Translations under genes and position numbers: made by a program
In this document: positions 8,009 through 15,501 of the stretch, one piece after another
Position numbering within the stretch: position 1 is the first letter of the stretch
Layout of the letters: each line of letters begins with the position of its first letter
The notes under the pieces: generated by a model
What the model was told of the DNA's origin: nothing
The model's database searches: none
Seen by the model: the letters and a program-made list of their open reading frames with translations, nothing else
Assembly (NCBI GenBank): GCA_964484395.1
Contig: CAZAFM010000006.1
Span: 1 to 40,266, forward strand
From: CAZAFM01 sp964484395
Lineage (GTDB): Bacteria > Campylobacterota > Campylobacteria > Campylobacterales > CAZAFM01
Direction: 5' to 3'
DNA length: 40,266 nucleotides

Positions 8009-8962
8009 ATGAATAAACAGATTCTAGTAACGGGTGGAGCGGGATTTCTAGGCTCACATCTATGCGAAAAGCTTCTAAAAGAGGGGAATGAGGTTCTTTG
8101 TGTCGATAACCTTTTTACGGGACAAAAACGAAATATTATGCATCTTTTGGATGATAAAAGGTTTGAATTTTTGAGGCATGATATAACTTTTCCGCTCTAT
8201 GCAGAAGTAGATGAGATATACAATCTAGCCTGCCCCGCAAGTCCCGTACACTACCAGTTTGACCCCGTCCAAACTACAAAAACATCCGTAATGGGTGCTA
8301 TAAATATGCTAGGACTTGCAAAAAGACTTAAGATAAAGATACTGCAAGCCTCAACGAGCGAAGTTTACGGGGATCCCGAGATACATCCTCAGCCTGAGTC
8401 GTACAAAGGAAGCGTGAATCCCATAGGTATAAGAGCGTGCTATGATGAGGGGAAAAGGTGTGCGGAGACGCTATTTTTTGACTACCACAGACAGCACAAA
8501 CTAAATATAAAAGTGATGAGGATATTTAATACCTACGGTCCAAATATGCACCCTCATGATGGTAGAGTTGTGAGCAACTTCATCGTCCAAGCTCTAAAAA
8601 ACGAAGATATAACCGTCTACGGTGAAGGCAACCAAACTAGAAGCTTCTGCTACTGCGATAATCTCATTGACGGTATGTATAGACTGATGAACTCCCGTGA
8701 AGGCTTTACGGGACCCGTAAATATAGGTAATCCAAGCGAATTCACCATACTTGAGCTAGCCCAAAAAGTGATAGAGCTAACAAACTCAAAGTCCAAGATA
8801 GTTTATCTACCCCTCCCTCAAGATGACCCAATGCAGAGGAAACCCGACATCACGCTCGCCAAAAAAGAGCTTGACTGGGAACCAAAAGTAGCACTTGAAG
8901 AAGGGCTTAAAAAGACGATTAGTTACTTTGATGAGCTTTTGAAGGAAAATCATGAACTATAA
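8009..8962 (+). CDS. UDP-glucuronate decarboxylase (UDP-xylose synthase) family
   Basis: An extended SDR with GGAGFLG (9-15), CPASPVHYQ (75-83) and catalytic Y145-DEG-K149. FNTYGPNMHPHDGRVVSNFI is the signature of UXS-type enzymes, which oxidise and decarboxylate UDP-glucuronate to UDP-xylose in the cytoplasm. The length (317 residues) is typical. ATG 8009 is preferred over the adjacent TTG 8006 because AAGGA (7998-8002) lies 6 nt from the ATG. The gene uses CCC, CCG, ACG and GCG codons more than its neighbours, which suggests separate acquisition. Its 3' end overlaps the next radical SAM gene by 11 nt. No UDP-glucose dehydrogenase is in the window. Confidence 0.92.
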   Translation: MNKQILVTGGAGFLGSHLCEKLLKEGNEVLCVDNLFTGQKRNIMHLLDDKRFEFLRHDITFPLYAEVDEIYNLACPASPVHYQFDPVQTTKTSVMGAINMLGLAKRLKIKILQASTSEVYGDPEIHPQPESYKGSVNPIGIRACYDEGKRCAETLFFDYHRQHKLNIKVMRIFNTYGPNMHPHDGRVVSNFIVQALKNEDITVYGEGNQTRSFCYCDNLIDGMYRLMNSREGFTGPVNIGNPSEFTILELAQKVIELTNSKSKIVYLPLPQDDPMQRKPDITLAKKELDWEPKVALEEGLKKTISYFDELLKENHEL

Positions 8963-10049
8963 AATAGAAGATATATCTTATACCATCTCGGAGTTCTGCC
9001 CAGGACCATGTAGATACTGCTCGCTTTGGCAACTTCCAAATAGACAGAAAGAGGAATTAACAAGTGCTGAGCTTGACTCGATGTTTAGCTCAAAATATCT
9101 TGATTTAAAAAAAGTGCACATAACTGGCGGTGAACCACACTTGAGTGAGACATACTTTAGGGCTGTTGACTCTCTTTACAAGCACTATAGTGATGTTATC
9201 ATAGACTCACCTATAACTGGATGGTTTCCTGATAAGCATGAAGAGATTGCTAGGTATGTTCTTAAAAAAACTCCACTATATAGGCTAGATATATCTCTAG
9301 ATGGAGATGAGGAGGTAAATGGACAGATTAGGCTTCATAAAGATGGGTTTAAAAAGTCTATGGAGACAGTTGAGAGACTAAAAAAGATAAAGGGTGTAGT
9401 TCTTAGATTTCAGTTTACCATCTATAAGCAAAACTACCACCAAATAGAGTGGATGTATAACTTTGCAAAAGAGATGGGAGTAGGACTCTACATAGGATAT
9501 GGACGATACAACCCAGATAGATATAGAAACAAGGCTGATAATCTAACTCAAAAAGAGCTAGATCATGATGATTTTTTCCTAACTCATGAAGAGAGAGAAG
9601 AGATAGATAGGCAGCTTGTAGCAATTGGGTTTGATAAAGGAAGATATGCTAGTAAGTACCACCTGCAAAAGGCAGTATTTGAGGGCAAAAGAATTGATTT
9701 TAATTGCTATATGGGTGCTAGAAGTATAGATGTCAACCCTTATGGTGATATATATCCTTGCTTGCTTTGGCTTCCATATCTAAGGATGGGTAGCATTCGT
9801 GAGGCGGGCTCATTAGATGAAGCCTTGGAGAGTGGAAAAGATGTTTTAGATATGATAGAAAACAAAGAGTGCCACAAAGATTGTATCTATACTTGTGCAA
9901 ACAAATGTGAACTCATAGAGCCAAACATCAAGGCAGTTGGTCTTAGAAACTATAGTGGCGGAAAGTATGGCTTTATATTTAGTGATAGTGATGTGATTCC
10001 TATTCGACCATCTTGGTATGATGAGTATAAGAGAAAAGGCATTATCTAG
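8952..10049 (+). CDS. radical SAM enzyme, second type, Cys-rich C-terminus
   Basis: The cluster motif is C16-PGP-C20-RY-C23; ITGGEPHLSE supplies the SAM-binding glycines. C-terminal cysteines occur as FNCYMGARSIDVNPYGDIYP followed by C, then ECHKDCIYTCANKCE, a SPASM-like arrangement with an auxiliary Fe-S cluster expected. It differs clearly from the radical SAM protein at 5627-6913, so the locus holds two non-redundant radical enzymes. ATG 8952 lies inside the UXS gene end (11-nt overlap), and its stop overlaps the GTG of the DUF354 gene. Substrate unknown; a nucleotide sugar or lipid-linked sugar is inferred from context only. Confidence 0.84.
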   Translation: MNYKIEDISYTISEFCPGPCRYCSLWQLPNRQKEELTSAELDSMFSSKYLDLKKVHITGGEPHLSETYFRAVDSLYKHYSDVIIDSPITGWFPDKHEEIARYVLKKTPLYRLDISLDGDEEVNGQIRLHKDGFKKSMETVERLKKIKGVVLRFQFTIYKQNYHQIEWMYNFAKEMGVGLYIGYGRYNPDRYRNKADNLTQKELDHDDFFLTHEEREEIDRQLVAIGFDKGRYASKYHLQKAVFEGKRIDFNCYMGARSIDVNPYGDIYPCLLWLPYLRMGSIREAGSLDEALESGKDVLDMIENKECHKDCIYTCANKCELIEPNIKAVGLRNYSGGKYGFIFSDSDVIPIRPSWYDEYKRKGII

Positions 10050-11101
10050 TGATTTGGTTTGATTTAGTCACACCTAAGTCCGTTCTTTTTTTTATCCCAA
10101 TAATAAAAGAGATGCAAAAAAGCTCTGAAGTATTCATAACAACAAGAGGCGGAGAAGGGTATAGAGAAACTGTAGCCCTGCTAGACCTATATGACCTAGA
10201 ACACACCTGTATAGGGAACTTCGGTGGGAGCTGCTTGGTTTCAAAATACAGAGCATCACTTGAAAGACAAGTCAAAATGCTTGATTTTTTAGCACATAAA
10301 AACATTCAAAAGCTTGTTTGTCTATCAAGCGTAGATGGATGTAGAGCTGCATTTGGACTTGGAATTCCTATTATCAACTTTTATGATATTCCTCTTTCTG
10401 ATTATAGGGAGGATTTCAAAAAAGCTCTTCCTCAAGCAAGACTAACTATCCCTATATCTACAAAAATGTTTAAACCCTTTGTTGTTCCAAATCAGATAAT
10501 AAAGAGGTTCGGGCTAGATGATAGTCAGATTTATGACTATGACTTTATAGATCCTATGATATGGCTTGATGGATTTACCTATGATGAGAGCTATTTGAAG
10601 GAGTGTCTAGAGGGATATGAGATTGACTATTCAAAAAAAACAATAGTAATAAGAGAGGAGGAGTATAAGTCAAGCTATGTAAACAAAAAGTATCCTTTTT
10701 TGTACGATACCCTAGAGGATATCCATAAAAAGCTTGATGCAAATATAGTAATAGTACCTAGATACGAGAGTGATGAACTTAAAAAACAGTTTCCTTTCGC
10801 GATAGTCCTTGAAGAAAAGATCAGGGTGCAACATCTACTAAAGTTCGCTGACCTCTTTATAGGAGGTGGGGGAACTCTAAACAGTGAGGCATGCTTTTTA
10901 GGAACTCCTACAATATCTACTAGAAGTTTTGTATGTCACTATGATAAGTATCAGATTGACAAGGGTTTGATGGTGTGGGCAAAAGATGGGAATGAGCTTT
11001 TACAAAAATCAAAAGAGCTCATAGGAAAAAGAGTAGATACCTCAGTGCTAGATACAATGAATGTGGATATTGATAAATTGGTAAAAGAGATATTGGTTTA
11101 G
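10049..11101 (+). CDS. DUF354-type glycosyltransferase-like protein
   Basis: It starts with GTG 10049, overlapping the previous stop by one base. The fold is GT-B / UDP-GlcNAc-2-epimerase-like: WFDLVTPKSVLFFIPIIKEM at the N-terminus as in DUF354 proteins, and a C-terminal half with VPRYESDELK and the loop FIGGGGTLNSEACFLGTPTI that binds a nucleotide sugar in this group. DUF354 is common in archaea and scattered in bacterial glycan loci; its reaction is not firmly established. At 350 residues it is full length. No signal peptide or membrane segment is seen. It is the last gene before the PIN-associated segment. Confidence 0.75.
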   Translation: MIWFDLVTPKSVLFFIPIIKEMQKSSEVFITTRGGEGYRETVALLDLYDLEHTCIGNFGGSCLVSKYRASLERQVKMLDFLAHKNIQKLVCLSSVDGCRAAFGLGIPIINFYDIPLSDYREDFKKALPQARLTIPISTKMFKPFVVPNQIIKRFGLDDSQIYDYDFIDPMIWLDGFTYDESYLKECLEGYEIDYSKKTIVIREEEYKSSYVNKKYPFLYDTLEDIHKKLDANIVIVPRYESDELKKQFPFAIVLEEKIRVQHLLKFADLFIGGGGTLNSEACFLGTPTISTRSFVCHYDKYQIDKGLMVWAKDGNELLQKSKELIGKRVDTSVLDTMNVDIDKLVKEILV

Positions 11102-11115
11102 CTACAATAAATAAA

Positions 11116-11136
11116 TATAGTAGTAACGACTATAAT
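11116..11136 (+). promoter_or_regulatory. putative promoter/operator of the antitoxin-toxin pair
   Basis: A perfect -10 (TATAAT, 11131-11136) overlaps the right arm of an inverted repeat TATAGT (11116-11121) / ACTATA (11129-11134) with a 7-nt centre. No good -35 is seen. The arms match those of the palindromes at 13006-13025 and 16535-16554. Autoregulation by the adjacent antitoxin-like protein is plausible, as in type II toxin-antitoxin operons. Confidence 0.5.
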
Positions 11137-11179
11137 AGGAAATAACACAACCAAAATATCTCTCTCAGGAGGTAGCTAA

Positions 11180-11470
11180 ATGCAAACTGTAGCTATAAAA
11201 AAGAATGGACACTACATCATCCCTATGCTAGATAGTCTTGATATTGGTATTGATGAGATACCAATAACTATAAATGATAATATCATCCAATCAAGTGTAA
11301 AAAAAGAGTTTAGCGCTTGTGAGAAACTAGAGACTTTAGATAAAGAGCTTGGTGGCAATACTCTTATAAAGTCTATACTGAGTGGATTGCCAGAGGACTA
11401 TCGATATATCTCTTCAGGTATGACAGATAAAGAGATAGTGGCAGAAGAAAGAGCCAAAAAGTATGAATAA
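11180..11470 (+). CDS. antitoxin-like protein preceding a PIN domain
   Basis: A 96-residue protein with a very strong ribosome site (CAGGAGG about 7 nt upstream). The N-terminus MQTVAIKKNGHYIIPML is faintly reminiscent of AbrB-type beta-strand DNA-binding antitoxins, and the C-terminal part is helical and charged (MTDKEIVAEERAKKYE), as expected of a toxin-neutralising tail. The family is not certain. It overlaps the PIN-encoding gene by 8 nt, the standard antitoxin-toxin layout. It probably binds the PIN domain and the inverted repeat upstream. Confidence 0.6.
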   Translation: MQTVAIKKNGHYIIPMLDSLDIGIDEIPITINDNIIQSSVKKEFSACEKLETLDKELGGNTLIKSILSGLPEDYRYISSGMTDKEIVAEERAKKYE

Positions 11471-12983
11471 ATACATTATAGATAATCAGATTATCTTAGA
11501 TATATTGATTCCTCGTTTTGATGAGTTTCAGGAATCATTGAGATTTTTTGAATATATCTTGAAAAACAAAACTTTGCTTTTTGTCACAAGTTCACAAATA
11601 TCAAACCTCGAATATGTGCTTCATGTAGAGAGAAAAAAAATAGATAGAGATTTTACAAAAAAAGATGCCCAAAGGCTACTCTCTGAGTTTTATAAAATAG
11701 TAACTTTTATCAAAACTCCATCATATATTGATATTGACTCCCCTGCATTTGTTAGAGACAGTGAAGACTACCTGATAGAATTAGCAGCTCAAAATATCGA
11801 TGCAAAAATCATCTCAAGAGATGGTAGTTTTTTAAAAAGTTCTAAGATTACCATATCCATAAATGATTTTCTAGCAGAGCAAAACAGCACTTCCGTAGTA
11901 AAGTTTCTTGATTTGCATAGACAATACTCTCAAATAAATTCAGAAATTGACAAGGCTATAGATACAACTATAAAAAATAGTGCTTTTGTAGGTGGCAAAC
12001 ATGTGGAGCAGTTTGAAAATCAGTTTGCTATGTATCAAGAAGCGGAGTATTGCTTAGGTGTGGGGAATGGGACAGATGCTTTGGAGATAGCACTCTGGTC
12101 ACTTGAGCTACCAAAAAACTCAGAAGTCATAGTGCCAGCAAACTCTTTTATAGCTACAAGTGAAGCAGTTACGCGAAATGGCTTAAATATAAAGTTTGCA
12201 GATTGTGATGAAAACTATCAACTCTGCCCAAAAAGCCTAGAGCAACAGATAACTCCTCAGACAAAAGCAGTGATAGTGGTGCATCTTTATGGGCATCCAG
12301 CAAATATGGATGAGATAATGCCTCTTGTAAAAAAATATGATTTAAGATTAATAGAGGATTGTGCACAAGCCCATGGAGCAGAGTATAGAGGTAAGAAAGT
12401 TGGAACTTTTGGAGACCTTGCTACCTTTTCTTTCTACCCAGGGAAAAACCTTGGAGCATATGGTGATAGTGGAGCGATTCTTAGTAGTGATGAAAAGCTA
12501 ATAACTCTATGCAGATCCTATGCAAATCACGGCAGAACTACAAAGTTTGCCCATGAGATGGAGGGTAGAAATAGTAGGCTAGATGGCTTGCAAGCTACTA
12601 TACTAAGTGTCAAGCTAAATCACCTAGACCTTTGGATACAGAAGCGAAATGAAGTTGCAGCATACTATTTTGAACATATAAAAAACCCTAAAATAACACT
12701 TCCACAACAAGCAAGCAGTGTTCTAAATGCTTTTCATCTTTTTGTGGTGCAGACTCAAGATAGAGATGGTTTAAAAGAGTTTTTGCAAGCAAAACATATA
12801 CAAACAGGCATCCACTACCCTGTAGCTTTGCCAAAACTCAAGGCATATGAGTATTTGCAGCAAGATTGCAGTGATTTTAAAGCTTGCAGAGAAGATGAAA
12901 GACTTCTATCACTGCCAATTGGGGAACATCTAAGTTTGAGCGATTTGGAATATATAATAAGAGCTATCAATGAGTGGAAATAA
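11463..12983 (+). CDS. PIN-domain toxin fused to DegT/DnrJ/EryC1 (WbpE-like) aminotransferase
   Basis: Residues 1 to about 140 form a PIN ribonuclease domain with all four acidic positions visible: D7 (YIIDNQ), E50 (SNLEYV), D102 (SEDYLIELAAQ) and D120 (IISRDGSF). Residues 147-506 form a complete PLP-dependent DegT aminotransferase: FLDLHRQYSQINSEIDKAI, GVGNGTDALEIAL, D299 in IEDCAQAHG, and Schiff-base K328 in SFYPGKNLGAYGDSGA. With the WbpB- and WbpD-like genes downstream, this half would install the 3-amino group of UDP-2,3-diamino-glucuronate. No ATG or GTG exists near the domain junction (11883-11901), so separate initiation of the aminotransferase is unlikely. The ordinary enzyme is about 360-390 residues without a PIN domain. 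Confidence 0.9.
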   Translation: MNKYIIDNQIILDILIPRFDEFQESLRFFEYILKNKTLLFVTSSQISNLEYVLHVERKKIDRDFTKKDAQRLLSEFYKIVTFIKTPSYIDIDSPAFVRDSEDYLIELAAQNIDAKIISRDGSFLKSSKITISINDFLAEQNSTSVVKFLDLHRQYSQINSEIDKAIDTTIKNSAFVGGKHVEQFENQFAMYQEAEYCLGVGNGTDALEIALWSLELPKNSEVIVPANSFIATSEAVTRNGLNIKFADCDENYQLCPKSLEQQITPQTKAVIVVHLYGHPANMDEIMPLVKKYDLRLIEDCAQAHGAEYRGKKVGTFGDLATFSFYPGKNLGAYGDSGAILSSDEKLITLCRSYANHGRTTKFAHEMEGRNSRLDGLQATILSVKLNHLDLWIQKRNEVAAYYFEHIKNPKITLPQQASSVLNAFHLFVVQTQDRDGLKEFLQAKHIQTGIHYPVALPKLKAYEYLQQDCSDFKACREDERLLSLPIGEHLSLSDLEYIIRAINEWK

Positions 12984-12984
12984 A

Positions 12985-13083
12985 ATGAGCTTGGGCTTGA
13001 TTTTCATTATAGTGCTAACTATAATAGTATCTACTGCAATACAAAAAGGTGTAATTGGTGTTTGTGAATTTGATGAGTTCTAA
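12985..13083 (+). CDS. possible 32-aa membrane peptide overlapping a promoter copy
   Basis: ATG 12985 follows the aminotransferase stop by one base and opens 32 codons: a hydrophobic stretch MSLGLIFIIVLTIIVSTAIQ, then a tail ending CEFDEF. The stop overlaps the truncated oxidoreductase start at 13073. The same DNA contains a sigma70-like promoter and palindrome found again at 16526-16554, where the parallel frame (LGLIFIIVFTIIV) lacks an ATG. Differences between the copies are not concentrated at third codon positions, so the DNA element is the likelier conserved feature. Confidence 0.25.
   Translation: MSLGLIFIIVLTIIVSTAIQKGVIGVCEFDEF
12997..13025 (+). promoter_or_regulatory. duplicate promoter/operator (copy 1)
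   Basis: TTGATT (12997-13002), 17 nt, then TATAAT (13020-13025), with inverted repeat ATTATAGT (13006-13013) / ACTATAAT (13018-13025) overlapping the -10. The flanks match the ATPase promoter at 16526-16554 from TTGGGCTTGATTTTCATT through ACAAAAAGGT. Only the centre of the palindrome and a few other bases differ, while the arms are intact. Here the element drives only a truncated oxidoreductase start. Confidence 0.65.
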
Positions 13084-13129
13084 ATCTTTCGCTCTTATAG
13101 GTAGTAGAAAACAGGGGCTATTTTGTTAA
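13073..13129 (+). pseudogene. truncated copy of the WlbA/WbpB-like oxidoreductase start
   Basis: ATG 13073 encodes MSSKSFALIGS, identical to the first 11 residues of the full oxidoreductase at 14536, then diverges and stops at 13127-13129. The preceding GATGAGTTCTAA overlap is also the same in both copies. This is a duplicated 5' end left after recombination or insertion. Confidence 0.7.
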
Positions 13130-13224
13130 ATAACATCAACCTCTCACACCCCACACCCACACTAAGCTACGCTTTTCTAGGAACCACAAATTACAGCAAA
13201 GAGTGGAGTAATATCTATGGTTGA
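13123..13224 (+). pseudogene. N-terminal gene fragment, copy 1 (TLSYAFLGTTNYSKEW)
   Basis: A frame from TTG 13123 to TGA 13222-13224 contains TLSYAFLGTTNYSKEW, matching TLSYAFFGATNYY in the fragment at 14308-14445. The beta-strand plus Gly-rich turn at a protein start resembles formyltransferase-type or Rossmann enzymes, but it is too short to assign. The two fragments flank the YhcG-like nuclease gene. Confidence 0.5.
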
Positions 13225-13243
13225 TAATTTCAAGGAAAATAAA

Positions 13244-14311
13244 ATGACACTCCAGAGTCTTATTTCAACAATAGATACCGTTCATCATACATTTCAAGCA
13301 AAAGCGATGCAGAGTGTAAGTGTAAATCTTACATTGCGAAATTTCGTAATAGGGTACTACATAGTAGAATATGAGCAAAATGGAGAAGATAGAGCAGCTT
13401 ATGGAAGTAAACTCATAGAGAATATGGCTCACAATTTATCTCATATCAAAGGGATGTCAAGGAGTAATCTTAAGTCTTTTAGACAATTTTATTTGTCATA
13501 TCCTCAGATTAGCCAGGCAGTGTCTGGCGAATTTAAACTTATCACTCAAAAAAGTCAGACAGTGTCTGGCTTTTCTTTAAAAGTGCCTACAGATAAGCTT
13601 CTAAGAACTTGTAGTTTTAGCCATTTTTTAGAGCTTATCAAAATAGATGATGAACTCAAAAGAACATTTTATGAAGTGGAAACTATCAAAGGCAATTGGA
13701 GTGTGCGAGAGCTTAAAAGACAAGTAGAGTCATTACTGTATGAAAGAGTTGGGTTATCCACTGATAAAAAAAGTTTGCTTCAATCATTAGAAGATAAACA
13801 AGAGATATTCAATCCAGCTTCTATTATTAAAGAGCCATATATCTTAGAGTTTACAGGACTTGAAAGCAAGGAAAAGTACAATGAAAGTGATTTAGAAAGT
13901 GCATTGTTAAATCATATAGAAGACTTTTTGCTTGAACTTGGTACTGGGTTTTGTTTTGAAGCCAGACAAAAAAGAGTATCCATAGAGAATGAGCACGATA
14001 GAATAGACTTAGTCTTTTACCATAGAGTGCTTAAATGCCATATTTTAGTAGACCTCAAAGTGAGAGCTTTTAGTCATGCAGATGTGGGACAGATGAACTT
14101 TTATCTCAACTACTATAAAAATGAGATCTCCATGCGAGGGGATAATCCTCCCATAGGAATCATCCTATGTACAGAAAAAAATAGTGTAAAAGTAGAGTAC
14201 GCAACAGCAGGATTAGATGAAAACCTTTTTGTATCAAAATATAAAATCGTATTGCCTACAATCAAAGAATTGGAAGAGTTAGTCAAAGAAGATTTGGAAA
14301 AACTAAAATGA
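13244..14311 (+). CDS. YhcG-type PD-(D/E)XK nuclease (DUF1016)
   Basis: The N-terminal DUF1016 helical domain is clear (VSVNLTLRNFVIGYYIVEYE, AYGSKLIENMAHNLSHIKGM, SNLKSFRQFYLSYPQI). The C-terminal nuclease domain follows, with DRIDLVFYHRVLKCHILVDLK giving the D...DxK catalytic pattern. ATG 13244 is chosen over ATG 13217 because AAGGA lies 7 nt upstream and family members start close to the LISTI segment; the upstream start would fall inside a gene fragment. YhcG-like genes are mobile accessory genes, often near restriction or defence loci. This one is bracketed by two copies of a truncated gene start, which suggests insertion with target duplication or rearrangement. Confidence 0.88.
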   Translation: MTLQSLISTIDTVHHTFQAKAMQSVSVNLTLRNFVIGYYIVEYEQNGEDRAAYGSKLIENMAHNLSHIKGMSRSNLKSFRQFYLSYPQISQAVSGEFKLITQKSQTVSGFSLKVPTDKLLRTCSFSHFLELIKIDDELKRTFYEVETIKGNWSVRELKRQVESLLYERVGLSTDKKSLLQSLEDKQEIFNPASIIKEPYILEFTGLESKEKYNESDLESALLNHIEDFLLELGTGFCFEARQKRVSIENEHDRIDLVFYHRVLKCHILVDLKVRAFSHADVGQMNFYLNYYKNEISMRGDNPPIGIILCTEKNSVKVEYATAGLDENLFVSKYKIVLPTIKELEELVKEDLEKLK

Positions 14312-14445
14312 CCCCAAACACAAACACTACCACTACCACCAACACCAAACCCCTACACCCGCACCCCGCACGCACATCCACACTCTCATACGCTTTCTTT
14401 GGAGCCACAAATTATTATAATGTCCCCACCAAAAACACCCTTTGA
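14308..14445 (+). pseudogene. N-terminal gene fragment, copy 2 (TLSYAFFGATNYY)
   Basis: ATG 14308 overlaps the nuclease stop (ATGA) and opens 45 codons. A low-complexity Thr/Asn/Pro/His-rich leader ends in RTSTLSYAFFGATNYYNVPT before TGA 14443-14445. The TLSYAF.G.TNY string repeats that at 13123-13224. It is the broken start of a Rossmann- or formyltransferase-like gene. The Thr/Asn run comes from an ACC/AAC-rich tract. Confidence 0.5.
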
Positions 14446-14504
14446 AAGATTTTCCTATATTCCTAAATGGTAAAATCTAAATAGAAAATTAAAAGGACAA
14501 ACCA

Positions 14505-14546
14505 ATGAGCAAAAAAGAAAAGCAAAGTACTTTAGATGAGTTCTAA
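14505..14546 (+). CDS. 13-aa leader peptide overlapping the oxidoreductase start
   Basis: ATG 14505 has a good ribosome site (AAAAGGA, 7 nt upstream) and encodes MSKKEKQSTLDEF, stopping 11 nt inside the next gene. Its stop arrangement (GATGAGTTCTAA) is conserved in the truncated copy at 13073. It is probably a coupling leader or the retained tail of a lost upstream gene. Confidence 0.4.
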   Translation: MSKKEKQSTLDEF

Positions 14547-15501
14547 ATCTTTCGCCCTCATAGGCTCTGGCTACATAGCACCACGACACATGAGAGCTAT
14601 AAAAGAGACAGGCAATGAACTTGTGGCTTTTTATGACCCAAAAGATAGTGTTGGGGTAGTTGATAGTTACTTTCCTGATGCGCATTTTTTTACGGAGTTT
14701 GAGAGGTTTGATAGGCATATAGATAAGCGCAGGCGTAAAAGCGAGGGTGTAGATTATGTATCTATCTGTTCACCAAACTATCTGCATGACTCCCATATCA
14801 GATTTGCTTTGAGATCAGAAGCTCATGCTATATGTGAAAAACCACTTGTCCTAAACCCATGGAATATAGACGCACTAGTAGAAATAGAGAGTGAAGGTGA
14901 TAAAAAAATATACAACATCTTGCAACTAAGACTTCATCCATCCATCATCAAGCTAAAAGAGAGCAGAAACAAAAGCAAAAGAGCACAAATAGAGCTAACA
15001 TATATCACAAGTAGAGGGCGATGGTATGATGTCTCATGGAAAGGCGATATAAGCAAAAGTGGAGGCGTGGCAACAAACATCGGCATCCACTTTTTTGATA
15101 TGCTAATATGGATATATGGCGGAGTCAAAAGAAGCAGGCTTCACATACTCACACCACACACTGCATCAGGCTTTTTAGAGCTTGAAGATGCTGATGTTAA
15201 GTGGTTCTTGTCAACTGATGCAACTCATCTCCCCTCTTATGCGGGTGAGCAAAGAACATATCGTAGCATAAAAGACGGTGATAAAGAGCTAGAGTTTAGT
15301 GATGGGTTTACAGATTTGCATACTAGAAGCTATGAGAGGATACTAGATGGTAGAGGATTTGGGCTTGAAGAAGCGAGGGCGTCTATAGAGCTTGTTTATG
15401 CTATTAGAAATAGTAAGCCTATTGGGCTTAGTGGTGAGTATCATTTGTTGTGTGGGAAGGATGAAGGGGGAAGGATGAAGGATGAAGATGGAAGGGAATA
15501 A
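14536..15501 (+). CDS. wbpB: UDP-GlcNAcA 3-dehydrogenase-like oxidoreductase (WbpB/WlbA family)
   Basis: A Gfo/Idh/MocA oxidoreductase with N-terminal Rossmann motif ALIGSGYIAPRHMRAI (7-22), CSPNYLH, the EKPL catalytic-lysine segment (AICEKPLVLNP), and GGVATNIGIHFFDMLIWIYG typical of WlbA/WbpB. It oxidises UDP-N-acetylglucosaminuronate at C3, preparing it for transamination by the WbpE-like half of the 11463-12983 protein and acetylation by the gene at 15849. The last about 15 residues (KDEGGRMKDEDGRE) are encoded by a GGAAGGATGAAG repeat and look like a replaced C-terminus. Translation may be coupled to the short leader ending at 14546. Confidence is high for family and good for role. Confidence 0.86.
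   Translation: MSSKSFALIGSGYIAPRHMRAIKETGNELVAFYDPKDSVGVVDSYFPDAHFFTEFERFDRHIDKRRRKSEGVDYVSICSPNYLHDSHIRFALRSEAHAICEKPLVLNPWNIDALVEIESEGDKKIYNILQLRLHPSIIKLKESRNKSKRAQIELTYITSRGRWYDVSWKGDISKSGGVATNIGIHFFDMLIWIYGGVKRSRLHILTPHTASGFLELEDADVKWFLSTDATHLPSYAGEQRTYRSIKDGDKELEFSDGFTDLHTRSYERILDGRGFGLEEARASIELVYAIRNSKPIGLSGEYHLLCGKDEGGRMKDEDGRE
15455..15497 (+). repeat. purine-rich GGAAGGATGAAG repeats, left of the four-helix-bundle gene
   Basis: Imperfect direct repeats of GGAAGGATGAAG cover the end of the oxidoreductase gene and the start of the four-helix-bundle gene. They supply the ribosome site and start codon of the latter. The array is roughly the reverse complement of the pyrimidine array at 15863-15901, so the pair forms inverted flanks. 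Confidence 0.7.

Noticed and set aside
10049..11101. Non-hydrolysing UDP-GlcNAc 2-epimerase (WbpI/WecB)
   Set aside because: The GGGGTLNSEA loop and overall layout fit DUF354 better than the epimerase motifs, so epimerase activity is not claimed.
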